A DNA stretch of 12,092 bases from NCBI GenBank assembly GCA_021772595.1, contig JAJFLS010000258.1, positions 1 through 12,092 on the forward strand, read 5' to 3'. Each line of letters begins with the position of its first letter. Position 1 is the first letter of the stretch. Positions 1 to 8,200 of this stretch are shown here, one piece after another. Source of the DNA: Opitutales bacterium (GTDB lineage Bacteria; Verrucomicrobiota; Verrucomicrobiia; Opitutales; Opitutaceae). Position numbers and translations under genes: made by a program. The notes beneath the pieces were generated by a model. It searched no databases, had not been told where the DNA came from, and was given only the letters and a program-made list of their open reading frames with translations.

Positions 1-1337
1 GTACCGGAGGGACGGTGTATGCTTTGTCCAAGATCGTCTCTGTTTTGATGCCATTGCCTGCTGGGCATGCATTGGCAGATCCAGCGACTGGACACTTATC
101 GGTACCGCTTATTTCGGTTGCGTTGTGCGTTGTAGTAATCGTGATTACTTTCGCTGGCGGTCTCTGGGCAGTCTTGATGACAGACGTACTGCAATTTGTG
201 ATACTCACCGTTTCTGTTGTTTTTGTCGTGCCTCTTATTCTGGTAGAAGTCGGGGGTTGGGGATCGTTTACCGCCGCTGCTCCCGAGGGCTTTCTGGCGC
301 CAGTAGCAGCTGATTTCTCCATCTGGTTTTTGTTCGGCTGGATGATTATCAACTTTTTCATTTTCGCGGCCGATTGGGCTTTTGTGCAGCGTTGGGTCTG
401 CGTCCCGACCGCGAAGGATGCTAAGAAGGCAGCGTATTTATTAGCGGTTCTTTACCTGGCCAGCCCTATCCTTTGGATGCTGCCTCCGTTGCTTTATCGA
501 GTCGTCAATGCCGATGCTGATTCAGAGCTGGCTTACATTCTCGCCTGCAAACTGGTGCTTCCCGCTGGAATGCTAGGGCTCATGGTTGCGGCCATGGCTT
601 CAGCTACGGCGAGTCAAGCAACCACGCGTCTAAACGTTTTCGCCGGCGCTTTTACAGAAGCCTATCATCGTATGGTGAACAAATCGGCTTCCGAGACGCA
701 TCTCGTGTTTGTTGGCCGTATTATAACGGTACTGTTGGGATTGGTCGTGGTGGCCGGGGCGCTGCTTGTCCCAAAATACGGCTATACAAGGTTTACCATC
801 GATATCAATACCTTGTTGTACGTACCGCTTTTTCTGCCATTCGTTTGGGGATTGTTCTCCAAGAAAATAGGCGTAGGTGCCCTTTGGGTGACCACTATTG
901 TCGGGTTTATTGCTGGTTGGGTGGTTAAGTTCGCTTTGGCCGGGGACGGCTTTCTCACAAACGTCGAATTTCTCCAGCCTATCGTCGCCTGGATCGAGGA
1001 GAACGGTAGAGTTTCTGGTATGCTTGCCGCAATTGTAACACCCTTCTTGATACTTATCGCGTTCGAGCTACTCGGAAAAAACGAGAATCCTGGTTGGGTA
1101 AGAGCCCAAAATGCGAAACGCGCATTTCACGAACAGCCCGTTATGGAAATCAATACAATGCCGGGTAAGATGGTGGCGATATCATTGGGTGCAATCGCAT
1201 TATTGATGGGGTTACTCGCTATATTCTATCGGCAGGAAGCTGGGATTCTGGCTTCGGTTTCAATCGTTCTAATTGCGATAGGAGGTACCCTTTATGTATT
1301 TCTGCGTCGGTCTGATAAATCTCGGCGGACGAATTAA
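1..1337 (+). CDS. Sodium:solute symporter (SSS family), 3' portion; 5' end outside window
   Basis: Inner-membrane Na+-coupled uptake carrier of the SSS (SLC5-like, LeuT-fold) family. The frame is open to the window edge (codon phase begins at base 3), so the GTG at 15 is not a credible start; about 445 codons are visible of a family usually 500-600 residues, meaning the first several helices lie upstream. Visible hallmarks, numbered from the GTG: 'GGLWAVLMTDVLQFVIL' (about 48-64), the TM5-6 signature of the family; 'VQRWVCVPTAKDAKKA' (about 124-139); 'GMLGLMVAAMASATASQATT' (about 183-202), the helix whose Ser/Thr residues normally help form the Na+ site; then several more hydrophobic helices and a basic C-terminus (RRSDKSRR). 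It ends with TAA 1335-1337. The next gene begins 39 bp later on the same strand, suggesting co-transcription. Substrate is unknown; family members carry sugars, sialic acid, amino acids or organic acids. Confidence 0.9.
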   Translation, partial: TGGTVYALSKIVSVLMPLPAGHALADPATGHLSVPLISVALCVVVIVITFAGGLWAVLMTDVLQFVILTVSVVFVVPLILVEVGGWGSFTAAAPEGFLAPVAADFSIWFLFGWMIINFFIFAADWAFVQRWVCVPTAKDAKKAAYLLAVLYLASPILWMLPPLLYRVVNADADSELAYILACKLVLPAGMLGLMVAAMASATASQATTRLNVFAGAFTEAYHRMVNKSASETHLVFVGRIITVLLGLVVVAGALLVPKYGYTRFTIDINTLLYVPLFLPFVWGLFSKKIGVGALWVTTIVGFIAGWVVKFALAGDGFLTNVEFLQPIVAWIEENGRVSGMLAAIVTPFLILIAFELLGKNENPGWVRAQNAKRAFHEQPVMEINTMPGKMVAISLGAIALLMGLLAIFYRQEAGILASVSIVLIAIGGTLYVFLRRSDKSRRTN

Positions 1338-1362
1338 TTGACTGATAAAATGACTACAATCC

Positions 1363-1371
1363 AAAGAGAGG
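1363..1371 (+). promoter_or_regulatory. Ribosome binding site that sets the oxidoreductase start
   Basis: The purine run AAAGAGAGG ends 5 bases before the ATG at 1377, giving a good Shine-Dalgarno match and spacing. The in-frame TTG at 1338 and ATG at 1350 have no comparable site, so 1377 is preferred. Confidence 0.6.
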
Positions 1372-1376
1372 CAACC

Positions 1377-2729
1377 ATGCTTAATTATTCGAAAACACTA
1401 CCCGTCGTATCCCGCCCCGATGTCCTGGTTTGCGGCGGCGGCCTAGCCGGTATTGGCGCAGCGGTAGCAGCGGCCCGAAGTGGGGCCAAAACGATGTTGA
1501 TAGATCGAATGGGATTTGCCGGTGGCTTTTTTACTGCCATCATCGGCTCGGCCTTCGACGGCTTCGTCGACGAGCGCAGCGGCACGCCCGTGGTCGGCGG
1601 CATCGTCTTCGAGATGCTCGAGCGCATGGGGGTTGTCAAACCAGGACAGGGGCCGAAGCTCCGCTACAATGTTAATGGGGATCTCAACTTTGTCGAGATG
1701 CACCCCGAGCGCGTCATTCCGCGTTGCGATCCAGAGCGTTTCAAAATCGCCGCTGACCAGATTCTCAAAGAGGCTGGCGTCGAAGTACTCTATCACACTC
1801 AGGTCGCCGATGTCGTCGCCAAAGATGGCCGTGTCCAGAGTGTAATCGCCAGTAACAAGGCTGGCCTCGTGGCCATAGAACCTCAGATCGCGATCGACTG
1901 CACCGGTGACGGCGATGTTGCTGCCTGGGCAGGTGCTCCCTTCGAAAAAGCCGAATCCCTCCAGCCGATGAGCCTGCACTTTCGCATCGCCTATGTAGAA
2001 CCCAGTTTTAAGCTGCGCCGTGACTGTGCCCGCGTCCTTCAAGAAGCTCACCAACGTGGCGAATTGGGGCTCTACGCCGGGCCCTATCCCGCGACCTTTT
2101 CGGGTCGCGATATCTACTTCAACGCTACCCGCTATCCTGGCGACAATACGGTGCCCGAGGACTGGACAGAAGCCGAAATTCGTGGACGAGCTGATGCGTG
2201 GAAGATGTTCGAATTGTGGAAGGAGCATCTCGACGCATTCAAGGAGGCTTACTTTATCACCAGCGGCCCGACGGCAGGCGCCCGTGAATCACGACGCATT
2301 GTCGGTGATTACGTCCTAACCGGCGAGGACGTGCGAGAGGGAAGAGGCCAGGACGATAACGTCGTCTTGGGCGCCTGGCGCCTGGACCGCCATCCGGCCG
2401 ACAAGTCGGGATATCACGACATCCCCTGGACGCCACCTTACTCAATTCCTTACCGCACCCTGCTACCTCAGGGCTTAGAGAATTTGCTGGTAGCTGGTCG
2501 CTGCCACTCCGCCACTTCCGAGGCCCTGGCCTCCAGCCGCGTCACCGCCACTGCCATGGGCATGGGCCAAGCAGCGGGCACGGCCGCCGCTCTCGCCGTG
2601 CATGCCGGCGAGGGAACCAGGGATATTTCCATTTCCGAACTTCAGGGCAAATTGACGGAAGCTGGCTGCATTCTAGAGGTGCCAGATGAAGCCGAGATCG
2701 AAGTCGGCGATCCTGACTGGTATGAGTAA
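1377..2729 (+). CDS. FAD-dependent oxidoreductase (FAD_oxidored, PF12831-type)
   Basis: Cytoplasmic flavoprotein of 450 residues from the ATG at 1377 (463 if the in-frame TTG at 1338 is used). The N-terminal Rossmann fold is clear: 'DVLVCGGGLAGIGAAVAAAR' at about 15-34 with the glycine-rich GGGLAGIG loop, followed by an acidic-ended strand 'TMLIDR' at 39-44 and 'GFAGG' (46-50). 'IDCTGDGDVAAWAGAPFE' (about residues 173-190) is the conserved 'D.TGDGD.AA.AGA' segment of this family. The C-terminal FAD-binding part is also typical: 'LLPQGLENLLVAGRC' followed by 'GMGQAAGTAAALAV' (about 360-408). There is no signal peptide and no cysteine cluster. The family contains many uncharacterised oxidoreductases abundant in Planctomycetota and Verrucomicrobiota; the substrate cannot be inferred. 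Its position 39 bp after a Na+ symporter suggests it acts on the imported compound. No convincing terminator is seen after the TAA. Confidence 0.88.
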   Translation: MLNYSKTLPVVSRPDVLVCGGGLAGIGAAVAAARSGAKTMLIDRMGFAGGFFTAIIGSAFDGFVDERSGTPVVGGIVFEMLERMGVVKPGQGPKLRYNVNGDLNFVEMHPERVIPRCDPERFKIAADQILKEAGVEVLYHTQVADVVAKDGRVQSVIASNKAGLVAIEPQIAIDCTGDGDVAAWAGAPFEKAESLQPMSLHFRIAYVEPSFKLRRDCARVLQEAHQRGELGLYAGPYPATFSGRDIYFNATRYPGDNTVPEDWTEAEIRGRADAWKMFELWKEHLDAFKEAYFITSGPTAGARESRRIVGDYVLTGEDVREGRGQDDNVVLGAWRLDRHPADKSGYHDIPWTPPYSIPYRTLLPQGLENLLVAGRCHSATSEALASSRVTATAMGMGQAAGTAAALAVHAGEGTRDISISELQGKLTEAGCILEVPDEAEIEVGDPDWYE

Positions 2730-2832
2730 ACATAAGACATCATGTCGTTCATCTCAAAATTAGTAAATTTTAGGATTCTGCTCAGGGCCTTTTCACAAGG
2801 TTTGCAGGCTTTTGGCAGCGGGTTCTTCTTAA

Positions 2833-2988
2833 GAGACTGTCCAATAAGTCGGAATGCGTGTCGCAGCAGGCATTTTTCGCTTTTGGCAAGGCGTCGGCGA
2901 GGCGCCAATGCCCGGAGGGCCTTGGCCCTTGGCCGCAACGCAGCCAAAAGCGAAAAAGGACGCATATACCGACTTATTGGACAGTCTC
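2833..2988. mobile_element. 156-bp MITE-like element with 20-bp perfect terminal inverted repeats
   Basis: The arms gagactgtccaataagtcgg (2833-2852) and its exact reverse complement (2969-2988) bound a 156-bp unit. Inside is a second perfect inverted pair of 15 bp, tttttcgcttttggc (2873-2887) and its complement (2943-2957), around a GC-rich centre with a gggcc-tt-ggccc hairpin. The trinucleotide TAA occurs on both sides (2830-2832 and 2989-2991), as expected for a 3-bp target duplication of TNA type, which some IS5-family groups make. It has no transposase of its own, so it is probably a non-autonomous derivative. The bases 2730-2832 between the oxidoreductase stop and this element hold nothing recognisable. 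Degenerate copies of the same end sequence occur at about 8889, 9024 and 9183. The family assignment is inference; the inverted repeats are directly visible. Confidence 0.8.
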
Positions 2989-3005
2989 TAAGGAACTCTA
3001 AAGGA

Positions 3006-3368
3006 ATGTTCTATCTAGTTGTCCTTTTTGGCGTTGGTCCTTCGATTTCCTTCTCCGAATTCTCGTATACGGATTTTAAGGTTACGCATGGGCCGGTACT
3101 CGGTAGGCCGGGGCCCACGACGATGAGCGTTTGGGTCCGCACCAATATTCCGGGAGAAGTCTCGGTGCGGTATGGCACGGAGCGATTCAAGCAAATGATG
3201 GTGTCCGATTATGTGGATACGGTGTTGGAGAATGATAATACAGCGGTGATAACGCTTACTAATCTGTACCCTGATACGCTCTACTATTATACTATAGATA
3301 AAGGTCTGTCAGGGACCTTTCGGGGGAGTATAAATAGGGACAGGCTAATTATAAATAATTGCGCTTGA
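3006..3368 (+). pseudogene. PhoD-like alkaline phosphatase, N-terminal fragment only
   Basis: From the ATG at 3006 the product is 120 residues: a hydrophobic, signal-like start (MFYLVVLFGVGPSISFS), then 'VTHGPVLGRPGPTTMSVWVR', 'VRYGT', 'LENDNTAVITLTNLYPDTLY' and 'YYTIDKG...GTFR'. This is the Fn3-like N-terminal domain of PhoD-family phosphatases/phosphodiesterases, which normally continues into a metallophosphoesterase domain for a total of some 450-600 residues. After 'GTFR' (codon ends about 3323) similarity to the family stops; 14 unrelated residues follow and the frame ends with TGA at 3366-3368, overlapping the maximal transposase frame. The catalytic domain with all metal ligands is absent from the window, so the fragment cannot be an active phosphatase. 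The open frame also extends upstream to 2742 through the inverted-repeat element, but that part shows no protein-like character. Confidence 0.7.
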
Positions 3369-4381
3369 CTGCTCATTCGAATGATTTAGCTTCGGTTTCG
3401 GTGAGGCAGACGCGGATCAAGATGGCTGGGGAGAGCTCGGTTTACCATTGCATGACGAGGATCGTCGGTGGGGATTTCTTTTTGGAGGGCGATCGAGAGA
3501 AGGAGGTCTTGCGCAAGCAGATCTGGAAGGTGTCAGCATTCTGCGGGGTTGAGGTGTTGACCTACTGTATCATGAGCAATCACTTCCATGTTTTGGTGAG
3601 GACTCCGCATGAAGATGACGTTAAGGAGATTTCCGATAAGGAACTTATGCGACGGGTCGGATGCATCTATTCTGGTGATAAGGTTGACTTTTTCCGCTCC
3701 CATTTGGAGTTGGGAGGCGATGTTCGCCGGAATTTCCGCGCGAATCTGCTATCTCGAATGGGGGATGTCTCCTTGTTTATGAAGGAGCTGAAGCAGCGTT
3801 TCTCGATTTGGTACAACCGGTCGCATCGTCGATCGGGCACACTTTGGGGCGAGCGGTTCAAGAGCGTGCTAGTGCAGGACGACCCGTTCGCGTTGATGAC
3901 GATCGCGGCCTATATCGATTTGAATCCAGTACGGGCGGGCATCGTCTCGGATCCAGTGGAGTATCGGTATTGCGGTTACGGGGAGGCTATGGGCGGATCG
4001 AAGATGGCCAGGCGGGGAATTGCTCGCTTGATGGGGTCTCGCAGTTCCTGGGGGCGATCGATCGAACGGTATAGGGTTATTGTATTTGGTAAAGGCTATG
4101 TCCGAGACGCTGCGAAAACGAATACGGGCGTGGATGCTGAGAAAACTCGTGAAATCCTGAATCAGGGCGGGCGCGTTTCGCGGAACGAAGCGCTGCGGTG
4201 CCGGGTTCGCTACTTCTCGGATGGGGCGGTGCTAGGATCGAAGGAATTCGTCCAGGGGTATTTCGAGAGCCATCGGGATCGCTTCGGCGCGAAGCGCCGG
4301 GACGGTCCCCGCAAGTTGCGAGGTTCGGATTGGGAAGGACTCATGTGTATCCGCGATTTGAGAAGGGACGTGTTTGGATAG
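3359..4381 (+). CDS. REP-associated tyrosine transposase (RAYT, Y1_Tnp / IS200-like HUH family)
   Basis: Single-strand HUH transposase of the type linked to REP sequences. Numbered from the TTG at 3359 (340 residues): 'AGESSVYHCMTRIVGG' (23-38) is the opening strand of the Y1 fold, 'MSNHFHVLVR' (72-81) holds the two metal-binding histidines His75 and His77, and 'RFSIWYNRSHRRSGTLWGER' (147-166) contains the candidate catalytic Tyr152; 'YIDLNPVRAGIV' (185-196) is a standard RAYT block. A C-terminal extension of about 130 residues carries 'GGRVSRNEALRCRVRYFSDG', as in the longer RAYTs. All key residues are present and the frame is intact, so it may be active. The start is uncertain: GTG 3401 or ATG 3422 would also keep the Y1 domain, and none has a good ribosome site. 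It lies between a truncated phosphatase gene and a decayed FecR gene. A REP doublet lies 390 bp downstream, and a larger REP cluster lies at 8815-9244. Confidence 0.88.
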   Translation: MRLTAHSNDLASVSVRQTRIKMAGESSVYHCMTRIVGGDFFLEGDREKEVLRKQIWKVSAFCGVEVLTYCIMSNHFHVLVRTPHEDDVKEISDKELMRRVGCIYSGDKVDFFRSHLELGGDVRRNFRANLLSRMGDVSLFMKELKQRFSIWYNRSHRRSGTLWGERFKSVLVQDDPFALMTIAAYIDLNPVRAGIVSDPVEYRYCGYGEAMGGSKMARRGIARLMGSRSSWGRSIERYRVIVFGKGYVRDAAKTNTGVDAEKTREILNQGGRVSRNEALRCRVRYFSDGAVLGSKEFVQGYFESHRDRFGAKRRDGPRKLRGSDWEGLMCIRDLRRDVFG

Positions 4382-4442
4382 ATCTAATTATAAGCGCGGA
4401 GACGGCGTTCTTTTTTGATAGTCGTCTTTAGGAAACGAGTCA

Positions 4443-4703
4443 GGCATTAGTGTTCACGCGATCGGCACGGTTTTCAACGTGCGGCCGGCTGGAGAGCTCG
4501 TGGGCGTCATCGTTACTTATATGGCAGCTGCGAATGCTCGATTTCGACGCTGCTCCGCTTAGTCAAATCGTATCAATCCCGTGCGAATAGTGGTGGGCGA
4601 TTCTGCTCTCGAATCGATCCGACTGAGTAGTTCGTTCCGCTCGGATAATATAGAGGGTTTTGTTCGTCTAATGGAACCCAGTTTCGGAATGCGTCCCGAG
4701 TGA
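4443..4703 (+). pseudogene. Decayed FecR-family anti-sigma/transducer gene (3' half, frameshifted)
   Basis: Not a continuous frame, but three pieces in family order can be read. Piece 1 (4446-4517): 'ISVHA' then 'AIGTVFNVRPAGELVGVIVT', the FecR core with its GT.FNV motif. Piece 2, shifted by one base (about 4519-4575): 'WQLRMLDFDAAPLSQIVS', matching the FecR 'L.F...PL..IV' segment. Piece 3, back in the first frame (about 4569-4703): 'RINPVRIVVGDSALESIRL' then 'SFRSDNIEGFVRLMEPSFGM' and TGA, the C-terminal FecR domain. The usual 40-60 residues between pieces 1 and 2 are missing, as is everything N-terminal to piece 1, where the transposase ends. FecR proteins sense the periplasmic STN domain of a TonB receptor and control an ECF sigma factor; here the receptor gene lies just downstream. 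Identification is from motif recognition; no alignment was run. Confidence 0.75.
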
Positions 4704-4767
4704 CGGGGGAAGGGAAATAGTCTTGCGCGTGGCGAATTAGAGCCTCTTAGAGTCTGTGCAATGGTTA

Positions 4768-4825
4768 GTGCAGGAGCGTGTTTACCCCGCGATAGAATAG
4801 ACTCGCAGGGATAAACCTGCCCTCA
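4768..4825. repeat. Inverted REP doublet (BIME-like)
   Basis: Two related units face each other: gcaggagcgtgtttacccc plus gcga (4770-4792) and tcgcagggataaacctgc (4803-4820), separated by 10 bases. The reverse complement of the second aligns to the first with a few substitutions and small indels. The second unit alone forms GCAGG-gataaa-CCTGC. The form (GGAGC head plus an imperfect hairpin ending CGCGA) resembles REP sequences served by RAYT transposases, and a RAYT gene ends at 4381. The rest of 4704-4901 shows no gene. Confidence 0.6.
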
Positions 4826-5045
4826 CAAGAAAGCACAGTTCAAATACTATAAATAATAGCGTTTCAGGTTGACCTTTCCTGTCGCATCTGCCTGTTAGCT
4901 CGTGCACCATTATAAGTGCATACGATCGAGTGAAATTCATTTATCGGTAACTCCGAAGTTGTGGTTCCTGTATTTTGAACCCTCTCATAAACGAAATTTC
5001 TTAATTCGATCTATTTTGCGTATATTATATAAAATACTGTGGACT

Positions 5046-5192
5046 GTATACAATCCACAAAGCATTGATGGCGTGCGGACCAACGAGGTAGTTGGCGAAA
5101 TGATACCGAGCGTCGCTTTGGCGCTCATGGTGAAAGAGACTTCGCTATCGTTCGTGCAGGACGATGAAACCGGCGCGTTTGCTGTGACGCGC
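5046..5192 (+). pseudogene. STN (secretin/TonB short N-terminal) domain remnant
   Basis: The translation here reads 'YNPQSIDGVRTNEVVGEM' followed by 'ALALMVKETSLSFVQDDETG' and 'AFAVTR'. This is the second half of an STN domain, the periplasmic signalling module at the N-terminus of FecA-type receptors (pattern: v.gv.t..v.G...p..AL..ml..T.L...qd..tGA.aV). It is in frame with the receptor that follows. The first half of the domain should lie at about 4980-5045, but that stretch is AT-rich and its translation has only a weak length match; no secretory signal precedes it. The linker to the receptor (5193-5294) is polar and rich in Asn, Thr and Lys. Either it is a non-translated leftover, or it is the N-terminus of a longer receptor starting at 4902. 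The FecR remnant immediately upstream supports its identity. Confidence 0.6.
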
Positions 5193-5294
5193 TCCGAGAC
5201 GCCCAACCCGATTTTGATACCCAATAATACGAGTGATGCTGCGGAAACAAGTAAGTACCTAAACGAAAAAACTAAATCCGTAAAAACGAACCAA

Positions 5295-8200
5295 ATGAAC
5301 AAAAAATCACGAAATATAGGGGGCCTTTTTAAAGGTCTGCTTTCGCTGGCATTAGCTAGCGGGACTTCGGAATTGTCCGCCCAGGAGGATAATTCCGATA
5401 TCGAAGACGAAGTCTTCGTTCTGTCGCCGTTCTCAGTTGATGCATCCGGAGACGACGGCTACCGTTCGACTTCCACGTTGGCTGGCACGCGCTTGAAAAC
5501 CGACCTGCGCGATGTCGGCTCGGCTATCTCCGTAATGACGAGAGAGGTCTTCGACGACACCGGAGCGACCGATGCGGCCACCGCTCTTTCCTACGGTCTG
5601 AGCACGGAAGTTGGCGGCGAACAAGGCAACTACGCTGGCGGTGGCAATCAGACTAACGTGCGTATTCGCCCTCAAGGTCGCCAACGCGTCCGCGGTTTGG
5701 GCAGCGCCGTGCTGACGCGCAACTACTTCCTGACGGACATCCCGTTCGATTCCTACAACGTAGAGCGCGCGACCATTAACCGTGGGCCCAACTCGCTGCT
5801 TTTCGGATTGGGCAATCCAGGAGGTGTAATTGATAATTCGGTGCTTAGAGCCTCTTCGAGCAGAGACTTCGGCCAGATTCAATTCCGCCTGGGTGAGCGC
5901 CACTCGAGTCGCGTGAGCATCGACTACAACAAGAGCATCATCGAAGGACGCTTTGGAATCCGCGTGGCGGCTCTTAGGGAAGATCGGAATTTCAAGCAGG
6001 ATCCTGCCTACGAGGATGACGAGCGCTTGTTCGCGGCTTTCAATGCTGTTTTGTTCGAGGGAAGCGATGGCTTCCTAGGCAGCACTGTTTTGCGCGGCAA
6101 TGTAGAGTCGGGCGAAATCAGAAGCAATCGTCCTAGCATCACTCCGCCGGTAGACGGAATCACTCCGTGGTTCAATGCTCCGCGACTGCAAGACAAGGAC
6201 GGCAATCCGATCGTATCCGGTCAGTACGACACCGAGTTCGAAGACTGGGTACTGGAAGATCGCTTCGTACCAAAGTACACGATCAATTACCTCGACGGCG
6301 ATAAATTCCCAAACAGAGCGACCTCCTTGAATAAGATCGATGCCGCTCCTGGCATCCCGTACTTCATCCAGCTCGGGCTATGGTACACGGATCCGAATGC
6401 GCAGGTTCCCAATGTGGGCTTGGGGGGTTCCGATTCGGATATCAATGGAGTGGAGTCGCGCTTCTTCTGGAAGAGTAACCCTGTCTATGGCAGACGCGAA
6501 CTGTACAATTCTAGCTACTTCAACCCAGGAGCGGGCTTCACAGATCCCCGCATTGATCCCGCCTCGGGAATATGGGATAACGCCAATCGCCTGCTCTCAG
6601 GAAACACGCATCTGGTGGTCGAAGATTTCACTGCCTACAACGTAGCCCTCGAGCAGTCCCTCTTCGGCGACAGAGCTGGTCTTGAAATAGTCTTCGACGA
6701 GCAGACCTACGATACGCACCGGAGAACTCCGTTTTCGGATCCCGAACTGACGATTGACATCAATGAGTTCATTGGGGAGGACCAGCCCAATCCGAATCTA
6801 GGAAGGTTCTGGGTCAAGGAGAACTCGCTGGGTTCGTTCACCAATCAGGAAGTCGATAACTCCGCTTTCCGCGCTACGGGATTCTACACTATGGATTTCT
6901 CAGATGTAGGGGATAGTCTTGGCAATTGGCTTGGCAAGCATACCGTCACCGGCTTCTACAGCGAGCATCAGAGAGACGATATCAGCCGGAGCGTTACTCC
7001 CAAGTGGGATAGCCAAACGGTGGAGATCCAGAGAGTACTCAACGGCAATCTGGCCGCGTTTCGCCGCAATGTCCGATCGGTCGTCCACTTAGGAGATTCG
7101 CTTATTGGCCCGTCTATTGGATTGGACGACGTGCAGTTGACCGACACGATAAATGTCGGAATTCCCCAGGAGGGCGATAACTACCGCTTCATCTACTGGG
7201 ATCCGAATAGCTACGAGATCGAGCGCGACGACTTCCAGGTCTTGAACGTTCTGACTTCGGGCGACATTGGCCGGGCCATCACCGAATCGAAGGTGGCCAG
7301 CATGCAGAGCAGCTTCTTAGGCGGCGATCTTGTGACCTTGTACGGCTGGCGCGAAGACGACCGCGACCAGTGGGATCGTCTGGCCAACGGCCGGCTGGAC
7401 TCTGGCGAGTGGGATGGAGAAGGCAATCTTGTCTTGAAGCCGGCATTGGCTCCTGGAGACCCGGCTCCTGAAGCGACGCAAACGCGCACCTTCAGCGCGG
7501 TGTATCACTTCTCTGAGGACAAGCTCTTCGAGCTGCCGTTCAACTCCGATTTGAGCTTCCATTACAACGAGTCGCAAAACGCGTCGGTTTCTTCGGTGCG
7601 GCGTGATGTAACGGGACAGGTAATCGGGCCTCCAAATGGCGAAACCAAGGAGTATGGTCTCACAGTTGAATTGCTCGATCGCGATCTGTCGATTAAAGTC
7701 AATTGGTTCGAGACGACAGCAGGCGCAGCCAATCTCGGCTTCATTAACTCGTCGATTGGTCTCATGCAGACATGGACGAGATGGTGGAACGACGGGCTTA
7801 CTGCCGACGTGCCGATCGAAACCGCCAACACCTTTGGCGGAGACGAATGGTCTGGCGCGTTCAGCTCCTATCAGGACGCGTTCGATACCTTCAACAGCTG
7901 GGTTCCAGAGCCGACTCGTAGCCTCGTCAACAACCGTATCGAGAATGGCGTACAAACCAGCGATCCGATCGAAGGTCTAAGCTCAACTCGCGACATTGTC
8001 GCCGAGGGATTCGAAGTGGAGATGGTGGGACGTTTCACCGACAACTGGACCATTTCGGCGAATGTTTCCAAGACGGAAACGATCAACAGCAATTCGATGC
8101 CTGTGCTCCAGCACACCATTCGCGAAATAGAGCAGAACATTCGCAATACCATGGTGAATGGAATGAGCATGTGGGATATGAACGATTCGCCCATCATTGG

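Noticed and set aside
1443..2228. Long minus-strand open frame (261 codons) opposite the FAD oxidoreductase
   Set aside because: It lies wholly antisense to a gene with clear family motifs and encodes no recognisable protein; a shadow of biased codon use.
4382..4442. Remaining part of the PhoD gene after the transposase
   Set aside because: All three forward frames were read from 4382 to 4560; none shows metallophosphoesterase motifs, and the sequence instead leads into FecR.
5014..5042. AT-rich stretch (tattatataaaat) as a promoter
   Set aside because: No -35/-10 pair with 16-18 bp spacing could be assigned, so it was not called.
4902..5294. Annotating the receptor from the ATG at 4902
   Set aside because: The first 48 residues have no signal peptide or recognised domain and the STN part looks incomplete, while ATG 5295 opens with a signal peptide like that of the second receptor. 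The longer form is kept as an alternative in the findings.
7317..7955. Minus-strand open frame of 212 codons inside the first receptor
   Set aside because: Antisense to the receptor barrel, with no domain, no signal and no ribosome site.
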